A stretch of DNA of 64,000 nucleotides from JAHRAW01 sp963693025 (GTDB lineage Bacteria > Pseudomonadota > Gammaproteobacteria > Arenicellales > Poriferihabitantaceae). The position numbers and the translations under genes were made by a program. The stretch lies in the NCBI GenBank assembly GCA_963693025.1, contig OY843749.1, positions 992,001 through 1,056,000 of the forward strand, in the 5' to 3' direction. Below the pieces are notes generated by a model. The model was not told the origin of the DNA. It saw only the letters and a program-made list of their open reading frames with translations, and did not search any database. Below, piece by piece: positions 1-8,151 of the stretch; position 1 is the stretch's first letter, and every line of letters starts with the position of its first letter.

Positions 1-1
1 A

Positions 2-472
2 GCGCAGACGATTGTGGTCAGCAAACTGGACGAAATGCCGCCGGAAAATCAAGCCGGCGTGATTGAAATGCTGTCCGAACGCTATCCCGCGCGCTCGTTG
101 GCGACCACGGCCGAGGTGGGGTGGGCGCAACTTTTATATCCGGCGCGTGGCCACCGACGCGCCGCATCGCCTTCCGCCAATCACGCCCGCTTTGTTACGC
201 GAACCATTCGCTCAACCGCGACAGTCGATTTGCACAAACTCACAAACTGGCTTGAGCACAACCCGGACGTCTATCGGATGAAGGGTTGGGCGATGGACAC
301 GGAGGATGGCCGGGTGAAGCTGATTCAAGCGGTCGGTCGGCGGGTCAGCATCACCCGTTGCGATGCGAATATCGAGGAGCGGTTGCTCGCCCTCGTCATC
401 GGCAACGATAACTTGCCGTCGTCGGAAGACATTCTGCGCGCAATCGCAAACCCCGGCGGGGTTGCCGTATAG
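2..472 (+). CDS. CobW/P47K-family GTPase, C-terminal part (5' truncated by window edge)
   Basis: The reading frame is open from base 2 (A-Q-T-I-V-V-S-K-L-D-E), so the gene begins outside the window; the GTG at 14 is internal. The visible ~156 residues end with a CobW C-terminal domain: a conserved W-L-E-H-N-P-D-V-Y-R-M-K-G-W block around residues 83-97, then a V-G-R-R segment. Family members are G3E P-loop GTPases acting as metal chaperones or insertases, usually for zinc or cobalt; the P-loop itself is not in view. It ends 3 bases before the convergent boxC stop. The family is clear from the C-terminal domain, the metal is not. Confidence 0.75.
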   Translation, partial: AQTIVVSKLDEMPPENQAGVIEMLSERYPARSLATTAEVGWAQLLYPARGHRRAASPSANHARFVTRTIRSTATVDLHKLTNWLEHNPDVYRMKGWAMDTEDGRVKLIQAVGRRVSITRCDANIEERLLALVIGNDNLPSSEDILRAIANPGGVAV

Positions 473-475
473 CGG

Positions 476-2137
476 CTACACCCGTTGCGGGTTGAAGTTG
501 GGTTTTTTTCCGCTGCCGTAGCGGCGTAGCGCGCCCTCTTTGCCGGCGGCGTTGGGGCGTTGGAATATCCAGTTTTGCCAGGCGCTCAGGCGACCGAAGA
601 TTTTGCTTTCCATTGTTTCCGGTCCGCCAAAGCGCAGGTTGGCTTCCATTGCGGTTACGGCGTCGGGCGAAAAACTGGCGCGTTCTTCGGTGAAGATTCT
701 AATCTCGTCTTCCCAATCTATGTCGTCGCAGGCGTGGCTGATGAGGCCCAACTCAGCGGCTTGCGCGGCGCGCAGGGGTTTGCCGATTTGCCGCCTCGCC
801 TGTTCCAGAGCTTCGGGTTCGCCGAGGAAGCGGGTCGCCAGCCGGGACAATCCATTGGGCATCGGATAGCGCCCGAAACTGAAATCCGAAAGCGTGACCG
901 CCGCTTCGGGCGCGTGCGGCGCGTCTTCAAACTTGCCGGCGGCCATGAAAGTGCGGTCGCATGCGAAGGCGATCTCGGCGAGCGTGCCGGCGAAGCAACT
1001 GCCGGGCTCAATGAGCGCCACCAATGAGCGCGAAGTCAGGTCAAGGCGTTTGAAAACGCGCGCCCAGTTGAGCAGGATTTCGCGCGCCAGCCAGTGCGTT
1101 TGATGCCGTTGCAAAAAGGCGTCATGCGCGAGCATTTTTTCCCGGCAGCCGGTTATCCCAAACTGGATGATGCCGATGTCGGTGTGGTTCAAACGAAGAT
1201 GCAACAGCACATCATCCAGTTCGCGCGCCGCGCGGATGCCCCAGAACTGGTCGCCCGCCCGAAGCAGCGCGGCGACATCCGCCGGCGCGTCTTGTTCGGG
1301 CGCCGCGATGGTGATGCGGGCGAGCGAGGATGGCGGGTCGATTCGCATTTGTACGCAGGTATAGGTCGCCGAATCGGCGTCAATTTTGCGTTGCAACGGA
1401 CGCAAAGCAACGCCTTCGGCTTCGTCCGGGCGGTCCGACGACGCCGCAAATTTTTTCGCCACCGCCGCCACGCGTTGCTCGAATTGGGAATTCACCACCG
1501 CCTCATCCACCAGCCGCCAGTCGGCCGCCTTTTGTCCCTTGATGCCTTCCTCGACGCTGCAAAACATGTCGGCGCGGTCGCGGCGAACCTTGCGCTTGTC
1601 GGTTAGCCGCGTGAGTCCGCCGGTGCCCGGAAGCACGGCGAGCAGCGGCATTTCGGGCAACGACACCGAGGAAGCGCCGTCGTCGGTGAGGATAATATAG
1701 TCGCACGCCAGCGCCAGTTCATAACCGCCGCCGGCGCACGAGCCGGTCACCGCGGCGATGAATTTTTGACCGGAATGCGTGCCGGCATCTTCCATCGCGT
1801 TGCGGGTTTCATTGGTGAACTTGCAGAAATTCACCTTGTGCGCGTGGCAGGCCGCCGCCAGCATCTTGATATTCGCGCCGGCGCAAAAGACGCGCTCCCT
1901 CGCCGAGCGCGCGCGCAACACCACCACCTTGACTTCCGGGTGCTCGAAGCGCAACCGTTGCAGCGCGTCGTAAAGTTCAATATCGACGCCCAAATCATAG
2001 GTGTTCAACTTGAGCGCATAGCCCTCGAACAACCCGCCCGCCTCGTCCACCGCCATGGCCAGATTCGCCACCGCGCCGGTGCACTCAAGCCGCCAGTGGC
2101 GGTATTTTTCGGGGGATGTTTGGAAATCAATTTGCAT
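476..2137 (-). CDS. boxC: Benzoyl-CoA-dihydrodiol lyase (2,3-epoxybenzoyl-CoA dihydrolase)
   Basis: The 553-residue protein has the length and two-crotonase-half layout of BoxC. An N-terminal crotonase-like half carries the oxyanion-hole segment V-F-C-A-G-A-N-I-K (about residues 82-90) and G-S-C-A-G-G-G-Y-E (about 131-139). A second half follows, and the characteristic tail K-I-F-G-R-L-S-A-W-Q-N-W-I-F-Q-R is near the end. In the aerobic box pathway BoxC opens the ring of 2,3-epoxybenzoyl-CoA with water, giving 3,4-dehydroadipyl-CoA semialdehyde and formate in the cytoplasm. BoxA and BoxB are not in the window. The enoyl-CoA hydratase gene lies 22 bases upstream on the same strand, so the two are probably co-transcribed. 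Confidence 0.9.
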   Translation of the reverse strand: MQIDFQTSPEKYRHWRLECTGAVANLAMAVDEAGGLFEGYALKLNTYDLGVDIELYDALQRLRFEHPEVKVVVLRARSARERVFCAGANIKMLAAACHAHKVNFCKFTNETRNAMEDAGTHSGQKFIAAVTGSCAGGGYELALACDYIILTDDGASSVSLPEMPLLAVLPGTGGLTRLTDKRKVRRDRADMFCSVEEGIKGQKAADWRLVDEAVVNSQFEQRVAAVAKKFAASSDRPDEAEGVALRPLQRKIDADSATYTCVQMRIDPPSSLARITIAAPEQDAPADVAALLRAGDQFWGIRAARELDDVLLHLRLNHTDIGIIQFGITGCREKMLAHDAFLQRHQTHWLAREILLNWARVFKRLDLTSRSLVALIEPGSCFAGTLAEIAFACDRTFMAAGKFEDAPHAPEAAVTLSDFSFGRYPMPNGLSRLATRFLGEPEALEQARRQIGKPLRAAQAAELGLISHACDDIDWEDEIRIFTEERASFSPDAVTAMEANLRFGGPETMESKIFGRLSAWQNWIFQRPNAAGKEGALRRYGSGKKPNFNPQRV

Positions 2138-2159
2138 GCCTAACTACTCCGCGCGCCGC

Positions 2160-2966
2160 CTATCCGGCTGGCTTGCCACTATCGATTTGCTTACGCAATG
2201 CGCTTTGGGTGAACTCGCTCAGCGCGAGTTGTCCGCTGATGGCCGCCCGCTGCGCCAACAATGCATCCCAGTCTTCGCAGCCGCGCCAGAGTGTGCTCTT
2301 TATTTCGCGCGTTGCGTCGGGGTTGTAGCGCGACAACTTGTCCGCCAGCGTCCGCACCGCGCGGTCGAGCGCTTCGTTCGAATCCAGCACTTGCGCGTAG
2401 AGCCCCTTTTGCCGCGCCCACTCGGCGTCGTAAAATGTGTCCGCGTCCAGGGTCATCTGCGACATCGCGCTCACCCCCATCTTGCGCTCCACCGCGGGTC
2501 CGACGACGAAGGGTCCGATGCCGAGGCTCAACTCGCTCAGTTTAATCGCGGCGTGTTTGCTCGCCAGGCAATAATCAACCGCCGCCGCCAGCCCAACCCC
2601 GCCGCCGACCGCCTTGCCCTGCACGCGCCCGATAATCAACTTGGGGCACTTGCGCATGGCGTTGATGACATTCGCAAACCCGCCGAAAAACCGCTCGCCG
2701 GCGCGCGCATCTTCAATCGCCGCCAACTCATCAAAACTCGCCCCCGCACAAAACGCCCGCGCGCCCCCACTCTGCAACACAACTACCTTAACCGCCGCAT
2801 CACGCCCCGCCTCCGAAACCCCGTCCGCCAATTCTCGCAGAATGCCGCCGGGCAAACTATTCTGCGCGGGATGAAAAAATTCGAGAGTGGCAATCGCGTT
2901 GTGCGTGCGTTGCTTTACATAGGGCTGCGTCATAACGGCTTCGCTGGCGGCGAGGGCAACAAGCAT
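2160..2966 (-). CDS. Enoyl-CoA hydratase/isomerase family protein
   Basis: This is a single-domain crotonase of 268 residues (257 if the second ATG at 2933 is the start; neither has a strong Shine-Dalgarno). The oxyanion-hole motif A-F-C-A-G-A-S-F-D-E-L is near residue 71 and G-K-A-V-G-G-G-V-G near residue 116. The stretch L-S-L-G-I-G-P-F-V-V-G-P-A-V-E-R resembles proteins annotated as methylglutaconyl-CoA or enoyl-CoA hydratase, a type I recall mainly from Bacteroidota. It precedes boxC in the same direction. By context it could hydrate an enoyl-CoA downstream of ring opening, but the substrate cannot be read from the sequence. Confidence 0.8.
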   Translation of the reverse strand: MLVALAASEAVMTQPYVKQRTHNAIATLEFFHPAQNSLPGGILRELADGVSEAGRDAAVKVVVLQSGGARAFCAGASFDELAAIEDARAGERFFGGFANVINAMRKCPKLIIGRVQGKAVGGGVGLAAAVDYCLASKHAAIKLSELSLGIGPFVVGPAVERKMGVSAMSQMTLDADTFYDAEWARQKGLYAQVLDSNEALDRAVRTLADKLSRYNPDATREIKSTLWRGCEDWDALLAQRAAISGQLALSEFTQSALRKQIDSGKPAG

Positions 2967-2992
2967 AAATCACCCGCCGTCCGGGAGCAATG

Positions 2993-3108
2993 GCGTTGTT
3001 TGGGCTCAGTGCTAATCTTAGGGAGATTCCCGAGGTCGTAAGTGTCCGGTAAGCCGCCGCTAAAAGAAGAAGCGCGGCGGCAACGGACACTAACGCTCGA
3101 GAATGACG
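2993..3108. repeat. Dispersed modular palindromic repeat, half copy (R1a)
   Basis: This is the right half of the repeat family described in the summary. It has part of the centre, the inner arm CTTAGGGAGATTCCCGA, then the long hairpin arm (GTGTCCG ... CGGACAC around a GC-rich stem and an A-rich loop), and the terminal CGCTCGAGAATGACG. It lies upstream of the enoyl-CoA hydratase gene, directly next to the full copy R1b. The left half is missing. Confidence 0.85.
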
Positions 3109-3121
3109 AGTTATATATACC

Positions 3122-3321
3122 CGTCATTCTCGAACGATAGAAAATAGGGAGCCGACAGGCGACCATATTTTCTTCGATTCGGGAATCTCCATAAGGTTAG
3201 CGTGGACTTTGGCGAAGTCCGTGCCAGTCTTAGGGAGATTCCCGAGGTCGTAAGTGTCCGGTAAGCCGCCGCTTAAAAGAAGAAGCGCGGCGGCAACGGA
3301 CACTAACGCTCGAGAATGACG
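3122..3321. repeat. Dispersed modular palindromic repeat, full 200-bp copy (R1b)
   Basis: This is a full unit. It opens with CGTCATTCTCGAACG, followed by an AT-closed hairpin arm (3139-3173) and the inner arm TCGGGAATCTCC. After a ~40-base centre come the complementary inner arm, the long GC hairpin arm and CGCTCGAGAATGACG. Short terminal fragments follow at 3336-3353 and 3362-3390. It fills the gap between the hydratase gene and tRNA-Thr. Short open frames across it are by-products of the repeat. Confidence 0.9.
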
Positions 3322-3419
3322 AAGTCGGGGGGACACAACGCTCGAGAATGACGAGTCATAGCCGTCATTCCCGAACAGCAGAAAAATAAGGTGCGTCGGG
3401 GCAATTTTTATTGAAGGGG

Positions 3420-3495
3420 TGGTGCCGGAAAGAGGAGTCGAACCTCCGACCTACTGATTACGAATCAGTTGCTCTGCCAACTGAGCTATTCCGGC
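3420..3495 (-). tRNA. tRNA-Thr (anticodon CGU)
   Basis: On the minus strand the acceptor stem GCCGGAA pairs with TTCCGGC, followed by A and an encoded CCA (3420-3422). The D-arm begins TAGCTCAGTTGGCAGAGCA. The anticodon stem ACTGA/TCAGT encloses the loop TTCGTAA, giving anticodon CGT. The T-arm is GGAGGTTCGACTCCT. All four arms close, with a total of 76 bases. It stands alone, 37 bases from the 3' end of ispH. Confidence 0.97.
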
Positions 3496-3532
3496 AATGG
3501 GGTCAGCGTGCGTAGATTATACGGGGTGGCGG

Positions 3533-4465
3533 TCAGGGCTTCAAACGGGAGGGGAGTGAGAAGGAGATGTTTTCTTGGGGGCCGGGGAGTTCGATGGCTT
3601 GTTCTATGCTGCGGCCCAGTCGGGCGATGACTTTGGCGACCAGGGACTCGGGCGCCGAGGCGCCGGCGGTGACGCCGGCGCGTTTTTTGCCTTTGAGCCA
3701 TTGGGGTTTGATTTGTTCGGGGTCGTCGATTAAGTATGCCGGCACGCCTTGCAGTCGCGCGATTTCGCGCAGGCGGTTGGAGTTGGAGCTGTTGGGCGAG
3801 CCGACCACGAACACCACATCGCATGCGTGCGCGAGTTGTTTGACCGCATCCTGCCGGTTCTGCGTGGCGTAGCAAATATCGTCCTTGCGCGGACCCCGGA
3901 TGTCGGGGAAGCGGCTTTTGAGCGCGTCGATGATGCGCGCGGTGTCGTCCATCGACAACGTGGTCTGGCTGACGAATGCGAGTTTGTGCGGATTTTGCAC
4001 GCTCAGGTTGAATACATCATCGACGTTTTCAACCAGATAGATGCCGCCGTCGGCCTGCCCCATCGTGCCTTCCACTTCGGGGTGACCGGCGTGGCCGATG
4101 AGCACGATTTCAAGACCGAGTTCGCGGTATTGCCGGACTTCGACATGCACCTTGGTGACCAGCGGGCAGGTGGCGTCGAAGATGTTGAGCGAGCGGCTGC
4201 CGGCTTCGCGCCACACCGCTTTGGAGACGCCGTGCGCGCTGAATATGACGGTCGCTTTCTCCGGAATTTCATCCAGTTCATCGACGAAAATCGCGCCCTT
4301 TTTGCGCAGGTCGTCGACCACGAAACGGTTGTGCACGACCTCGTGGCGCACATAAATCGGCGCGCCGTATTTTTCCAGCGCGCGCTCGACGATCTCAATA
4401 GCGCGGTCCACGCCGGCGCAAAATCCCCTGGGATTGGCAAGCACAACTTTCATCGCGGGCTGCAT
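3533..4465 (-). CDS. ispH: 4-hydroxy-3-methylbut-2-enyl diphosphate reductase
   Basis: The last step of the MEP isoprenoid pathway reduces HMBPP to IPP and DMAPP using a [4Fe-4S] cluster. The 310-residue protein has the family's length. Its three cluster cysteines are in N-P-R-G-F-C-A-G (about 17), D-A-T-C-P-L-V (about 100) and D-I-C-Y-A-T-Q-N-R (about 198). The E-V-V-H-N segment and S-S-N-S-N-R also match. A second ATG at 4453 (M-K-V-V-L-A-N-P-R) fits the usual family start better, so the first four residues are uncertain. It lies 17 bases after lspA in the expected order, but fkpB, which often separates them, is absent. Confidence 0.97.
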   Translation of the reverse strand: MQPAMKVVLANPRGFCAGVDRAIEIVERALEKYGAPIYVRHEVVHNRFVVDDLRKKGAIFVDELDEIPEKATVIFSAHGVSKAVWREAGSRSLNIFDATCPLVTKVHVEVRQYRELGLEIVLIGHAGHPEVEGTMGQADGGIYLVENVDDVFNLSVQNPHKLAFVSQTTLSMDDTARIIDALKSRFPDIRGPRKDDICYATQNRQDAVKQLAHACDVVFVVGSPNSSNSNRLREIARLQGVPAYLIDDPEQIKPQWLKGKKRAGVTAGASAPESLVAKVIARLGRSIEQAIELPGPQENISFSLPSRLKP

Positions 4466-4482
4466 GGCGGCTCGTCAGTGAT

Positions 4483-4998
4483 TCAATCGCGCCGATTATA
4501 CGCCTTCCCCTTGCCGCCGGGGCGCCATCCCAGGCTGTCGAGGATGAGAATGAGCGCGCCGATGGAAATCGCGCTGTCGGCGAGGTTGAAGGCGGGGAAA
4601 TACCAGCCGCGCCAGTGCAGCAGGATGAAGTCGATGACATGCTGATGGCTGACGCGGTCGATGAGGTTGCCGAGCGCGCCCGCCAGCACCAGCGCCAGCC
4701 CCAGCGACAACAGCGCGCCGCCTTGCCGGGCGCGGGTGCGCCATAGCCAGCATACCAGCGCCGCCGAGACGACGACCGCCAGCGCGGATAGAAAGTAGTG
4801 CTGCCAGCCGCCGGCGTCGCTGAGGAAGCCGAACGCGGCGCCGCGGTTGAACACCAGCGCGAGCCGGAAAAACGGCAGGACCTCGACCGGCGGCTGTCCC
4901 AGCAGGTTGGCATAGGCGGCTTGCTTGCTGAGTTGGTCGAGGAGCACTACGACGGCGGCGAGCGCCAGATAAGCGGCGAATTGTTGGCGGTCGGTCAT
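4483..4998 (-). CDS. lspA: Lipoprotein signal peptidase II
   Basis: This inner-membrane aspartyl protease removes signal peptides from diacylated prolipoproteins. The start at 4998 (M-T-D-R-Q-Q) gives 171 residues, the family's normal length; an open frame extends upstream but overlaps ribF. Four hydrophobic segments are visible. The catalytic aspartates are expected at D123 (H-V-I-D-F) and D141 (F-N-L-A-D-S-A-I), with G-N-L-I-D-R at 110-115. It starts 4 bases after the ribF stop. In many gammaproteobacteria ileS sits between ribF and lspA; here it is missing. Confidence 0.96.
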   Translation of the reverse strand: MTDRQQFAAYLALAAVVVLLDQLSKQAAYANLLGQPPVEVLPFFRLALVFNRGAAFGFLSDAGGWQHYFLSALAVVVSAALVCWLWRTRARQGGALLSLGLALVLAGALGNLIDRVSHQHVIDFILLHWRGWYFPAFNLADSAISIGALILILDSLGWRPGGKGKAYNRRD

Positions 4999-5002
4999 CG
5001 GC

Positions 5003-5977
5003 TCACCCGCTGCGCTCGGCGCGCTCGCGCAGGATTCGCCGCGCCGCTTCGGCATCTTCGGCGATGCGTTTTCTGAGCGCGTCATAACTGTCAAACTTTT
5101 CCTCGGCGCGTATTCCGGCGACGAATTCGACGCACACCCGCCTGCCGTAAGCATCGCCGTCGTAGTCGAACAGATAGACTTCCAGCACGGTTTTTGATTC
5201 GCTCAGCGTCGGGCGATTGCCGAGGCTGGCGACGCCCGCCAGCGGGGTGTCTGCCAGCCCGCGAACCGTCACCGCAAACACGCCGCTCAGCGCGGGTTGA
5301 TGCCGGATGGCGAGGTTGATGGTGGGGAATCCCCACGCGCGACCGCGTTTGTCGCCGTGAATGACGCGCCCCGTGTGCGCGTATTTTCGCCCGAGCAAGC
5401 GCTCCGCTTCCGCCAACTCGCCCGACGCCAGCAATGCCCGAATCCGCGTGCTACTGACGCGCTCGCCGCCTCGCACGATGGCGTCAAAGCGCTCGACCGC
5501 GTAGCCGTGGCGCGGCGCCATTTGTTCGAGCAAGTGGAAATCGCCCGCGCGCCGCGCGCCGAAGCGGAAGTCGTCGCCGATTAGCAGGTGTTTCACCTTC
5601 AGCCGCGCGGCGAGATAGTCGCGGACAAATTCTTCGGCGCCGGTCTGCGCCAGCGCGCGGTTGAATTGGAGGCTGAGCATGATGTCCACGCCGCAGTCGC
5701 GCAGGGCGAAAAAACGCGCCGCGGTGGTGGTCAGCCGCGCGACCGCGACCGCCGCGTCCGCCGAGTCATCCCGCCCGGCGCGGGCTTTGGCGAAATACTC
5801 CTGCGGATGGGGGTCGAAGGTCATCACCACCGCCGGCAAGCCGCGTTGTTTTGCGCGCAGCCCCAGGGTGCGCAGTATTTCCCGGTGGCCGATATGCACC
5901 GCATCGAAGTTGCCGATGGTGAGCACGCAGCCGTCCGGCGGCAGGCGCGGGGAGTGGATGGAGCGAATCAGTTGCAT
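5003..5977 (-). CDS. ribF: Bifunctional riboflavin kinase / FAD synthetase
   Basis: RibF phosphorylates riboflavin to FMN and adenylates FMN to FAD. The 324 residues show the N-terminal nucleotidyltransferase half with G-N-F-D-A-V-H-I-G-H (about 23-32) and S-S-T-R-I-R (about 165). The C-terminal flavokinase half carries G-R-V-I-H-G-D-K-R-G-R-A-W-G-F-P-T-I-N. The ATG at 5977 (M-Q-L-I-R-S-I-H-S-P-R) fits family starts; the frame continues 36 codons upstream into the murJ end but has no support as coding. It lies 31 bases downstream of murJ and 4 bases upstream of lspA, one transcription unit. Confidence 0.96.
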   Translation of the reverse strand: MQLIRSIHSPRLPPDGCVLTIGNFDAVHIGHREILRTLGLRAKQRGLPAVVMTFDPHPQEYFAKARAGRDDSADAAVAVARLTTTAARFFALRDCGVDIMLSLQFNRALAQTGAEEFVRDYLAARLKVKHLLIGDDFRFGARRAGDFHLLEQMAPRHGYAVERFDAIVRGGERVSSTRIRALLASGELAEAERLLGRKYAHTGRVIHGDKRGRAWGFPTINLAIRHQPALSGVFAVTVRGLADTPLAGVASLGNRPTLSESKTVLEVYLFDYDGDAYGRRVCVEFVAGIRAEEKFDSYDALRKRIAEDAEAARRILRERAERSG

Positions 5978-6008
5978 CGTCGCCACGCGCGGTGCATTGT
6001 CATGACCG

Positions 6009-7574
6009 TCACGAGCCTTCGCGCGCGCGCCACATTTCGCGCACGCGCACGCCCATGACGCGCAGCGCGGCGAAATACGCAACAAAGCCGAGCGCGACCC
6101 AGAACATCAGCCGCAGCGCGCGCCGCCAGGCGGGCATCGACAACCACTCGGCGGTGTCGCCGCCGCCCCAGCCAATCAACAAGCCCATGCCCGCCGCCGC
6201 CGCGCACACCTTGAACAAAAAGCCGCCCCAGCCCGGTTCGGGGCGATAGACCCGCTCTTTTCTGAGCGCCACATACAGCAAGCCCGCGTTGACATACGCC
6301 GCCAGCGAAGTCGCCAACGCCAGCCCGACGTGCTTGAGCGGATAGACCAGCAGCAGGCTCAACACGATGTTGCAACCGACCGCGACCATGGCGATACGCA
6401 CCGGCGTTTTGGTGTTCTGGTGCGCGTAGAAACCGGGCGCGAGTATTTTCACCAGCACGATGGCGGTCAAGCCGACCGCATACGCGACCAGACTGGCGGC
6501 GGCCATGGCGACCCCGTTGGCGCTGAACCCGCCGTGGTAGTAGATGGCGGCAATCATCGGTCCCGCCAGCACGATGAGGCCGACGCTCGCCGGGATGCAA
6601 ATCAGGCAGACCCAGCGCGCCGCCCAGTCGAGGGTTTGGGAAAACGCGCGGCGGGAGGAAGCGGCGCGCTTGCGCGACAGGTTGGGCAGGATGGCGGTGC
6701 TGAGCGCGATGCCGAATACGCCGACCGGAAATTCCATCAGGCGGTCGGAATAGTATAGCCAGGCGATGCTGCCGGTCGCCAGGAACGACGCCAGCAGCGT
6801 GTTGATTAGCACGTTGATTTGCGCGACCGACACGCCGAGGATGGCGGGCAGGGTCAGCCGGAACACCCGCCCGACCCCGTCTTTGGCGACCGCGTCTTGC
6901 GGCGTGCTGACGATGCGCGGGCGGATGGTGAGTTTTTCCCGGCGCAAAAAGGGAATCTGAAACAGCAGTTGCAGCAGCCCGGCGAGCGCCACCCCGACGG
7001 CGAGCGCGATGGGCGCGTGCGTAAATCGCGGCGCGAGCAGCAATGCCGCGGCGATCAGGCAAAAATTCAACAACACCGGCGTGGCAGCCGGCGCGGCGAA
7101 GCGCCCGCAGGTGTTCAACATCCCGGCGGCCATCGCCACCAGCGAGATGAAGAACAGGTAGGGGAAGGTGATGCGCGTGGCGCTGACCGCCAGTTGGTAT
7201 TGCTCGGGATGCTGTAAAAACCCCGGCGCAATCACCGCCACCAGCGCCGGCGCCGCCAGCACGCCGACCACCGACGCCAGCAATAAAATCAGCCCGAAGC
7301 GGCCAAGCAATAACTGCAAAAAGCGCTCGTTGTCGGGCGCCGATTGGCGCATGCGGTAGTCGGTGAACACCGGCACAAACGCGGCTGCAAACGCGCCCTC
7401 GGCGGAAATGCGGCGGAAGAAATTGGGGATTCTGAACGCCACGAAAAAGACATCCGCGGCGGCGCGGTCGCCGAGCAAGTGGGCGAACACCACGTCCCGC
7501 AACAAGCCGGACAGCCGCGACAAAACCGTCATCGAGCCGATGACCGAGGCGGAGCGGATTAGTTTCGCTGTCAC
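6009..7574 (-). CDS. murJ: Lipid II flippase MurJ
   Basis: MurJ is a polytopic inner-membrane MOP-superfamily protein that flips lipid II for peptidoglycan synthesis. From the GTG at 7574 (translated M-T-A-K-L-I-R-S-A-S-V-I-G-S-M) it is about 521 residues, the normal size. The N-terminal S-R-L-S-G-L-L-R-D segment and the A-E-G-A-F-A-A-A-F-V-P-V-F motif are diagnostic. The frame is open further upstream but would overlap rpsT on the other strand. It is divergent from rpsT and heads the murJ-ribF-lspA-ispH run. Confidence 0.95.
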   Translation of the reverse strand: MTAKLIRSASVIGSMTVLSRLSGLLRDVVFAHLLGDRAAADVFFVAFRIPNFFRRISAEGAFAAAFVPVFTDYRMRQSAPDNERFLQLLLGRFGLILLLASVVGVLAAPALVAVIAPGFLQHPEQYQLAVSATRITFPYLFFISLVAMAAGMLNTCGRFAAPAATPVLLNFCLIAAALLLAPRFTHAPIALAVGVALAGLLQLLFQIPFLRREKLTIRPRIVSTPQDAVAKDGVGRVFRLTLPAILGVSVAQINVLINTLLASFLATGSIAWLYYSDRLMEFPVGVFGIALSTAILPNLSRKRAASSRRAFSQTLDWAARWVCLICIPASVGLIVLAGPMIAAIYYHGGFSANGVAMAAASLVAYAVGLTAIVLVKILAPGFYAHQNTKTPVRIAMVAVGCNIVLSLLLVYPLKHVGLALATSLAAYVNAGLLYVALRKERVYRPEPGWGGFLFKVCAAAAGMGLLIGWGGGDTAEWLSMPAWRRALRLMFWVALGFVAYFAALRVMGVRVREMWRAREGS

Positions 7575-7608
7575 GGCGTTTTTCCGCGCGTAAAAGGTCG
7601 GCGCGCGC

Positions 7609-7637
7609 TTGACTTTGGGTTGCAAATAGCGGATAGT
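7609..7637 (+). promoter_or_regulatory. Predicted sigma-70 promoter of rpsT
   Basis: TTGACT (7609-7614), a 17-base spacer and GATAGT (7632-7637) lie 67 bases upstream of the rpsT start, inside the murJ/rpsT divergent gap. Spacing is ideal and the -35 box has one mismatch to consensus. Confidence 0.6.
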
Positions 7638-7703
7638 CGTGCGTCCCTTGCAACCGGTCCGACAAGCCGGACGCCACCCGCACTCGCACTGAGAGGATTT
7701 GCT

Positions 7704-7982
7704 TTGGCCAACTCGCCACAGGCGCGCAAACGCGCACGCCAGAACATCAACCGCCGCAACCGCAACATGAGCCAGCGCTCCGCCCTGCGCACCGCCATCA
7801 AGAAATTCTTGAAACTGGCGGGCGGTCCGAAAAAGAAAGGCAACCGCGAAGACGCAACCGGCGCATACCGCGAAGCCGCCGCCGGCATCGACCGCGCGGT
7901 CTCCAAAGGCATCCACCACAAAAACCGCGCCGCCCGGTTGAAGAAACGCCTGAACAATCGTCTGAGAGCGCTCAACGCCTGA
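7704..7982 (+). CDS. rpsT: 30S ribosomal protein S20
   Basis: S20 binds 16S rRNA early in small-subunit assembly. The TTG at 7704 gives M-A-N-S-P-Q-A-R-K-R-A-R-Q-N and 92 residues, with AGAGGA about 6 bases upstream. The open frame continues further upstream but only this start gives the conserved N-terminus. E. coli rpsT also starts with UUG, where it lowers translation and takes part in autoregulation; the same is plausible here. The protein is highly basic, with the A-V-S-K-G-I-H-H-K-N-R-A-A-R-L-K-K-R end typical of S20. Confidence 0.97.
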   Translation: MANSPQARKRARQNINRRNRNMSQRSALRTAIKKFLKLAGGPKKKGNREDATGAYREAAAGIDRAVSKGIHHKNRAARLKKRLNNRLRALNA

Positions 7983-8019
7983 TTCTGCGGTCGTTGCGCG
8001 CCTTCGTCTGAGATTACTT

Positions 8020-8151
8020 CGTCATTCTCGAGCGTTAGTGTCCGTTGCCGCCGCGCTTCTTCTTTTAGCGGCGGCTTACGGACACTTACGTCCTCGGGAA
8101 TCTCCCTCAGGTTAGCGCTGAGTTCCAACAACGCCGTCATTCCCGCAGGGA
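8020..8151. repeat. Dispersed repeat, left part of a copy split by an IS (R2)
   Basis: It starts CGTCATTCTCGAGCG, then has the long GC hairpin arm (8037-8088), the inner arm TCGGGAATCTCCCT and a centre variant ending in CGTCATTCCCGCA-GGGA at the IS boundary. The complementary half of that last hairpin, TGCGGGAAT, lies at 9764-9772 on the far side of the IS. It lies downstream of rpsT between convergent genes. Confidence 0.88.

Noticed and set aside
6009..7919. Longer murJ start reading through the divergent rpsT region
   Set aside because: The extra 115 codons are antisense to rpsT; the GTG at 7574 gives the conserved MurJ N-terminus and length.
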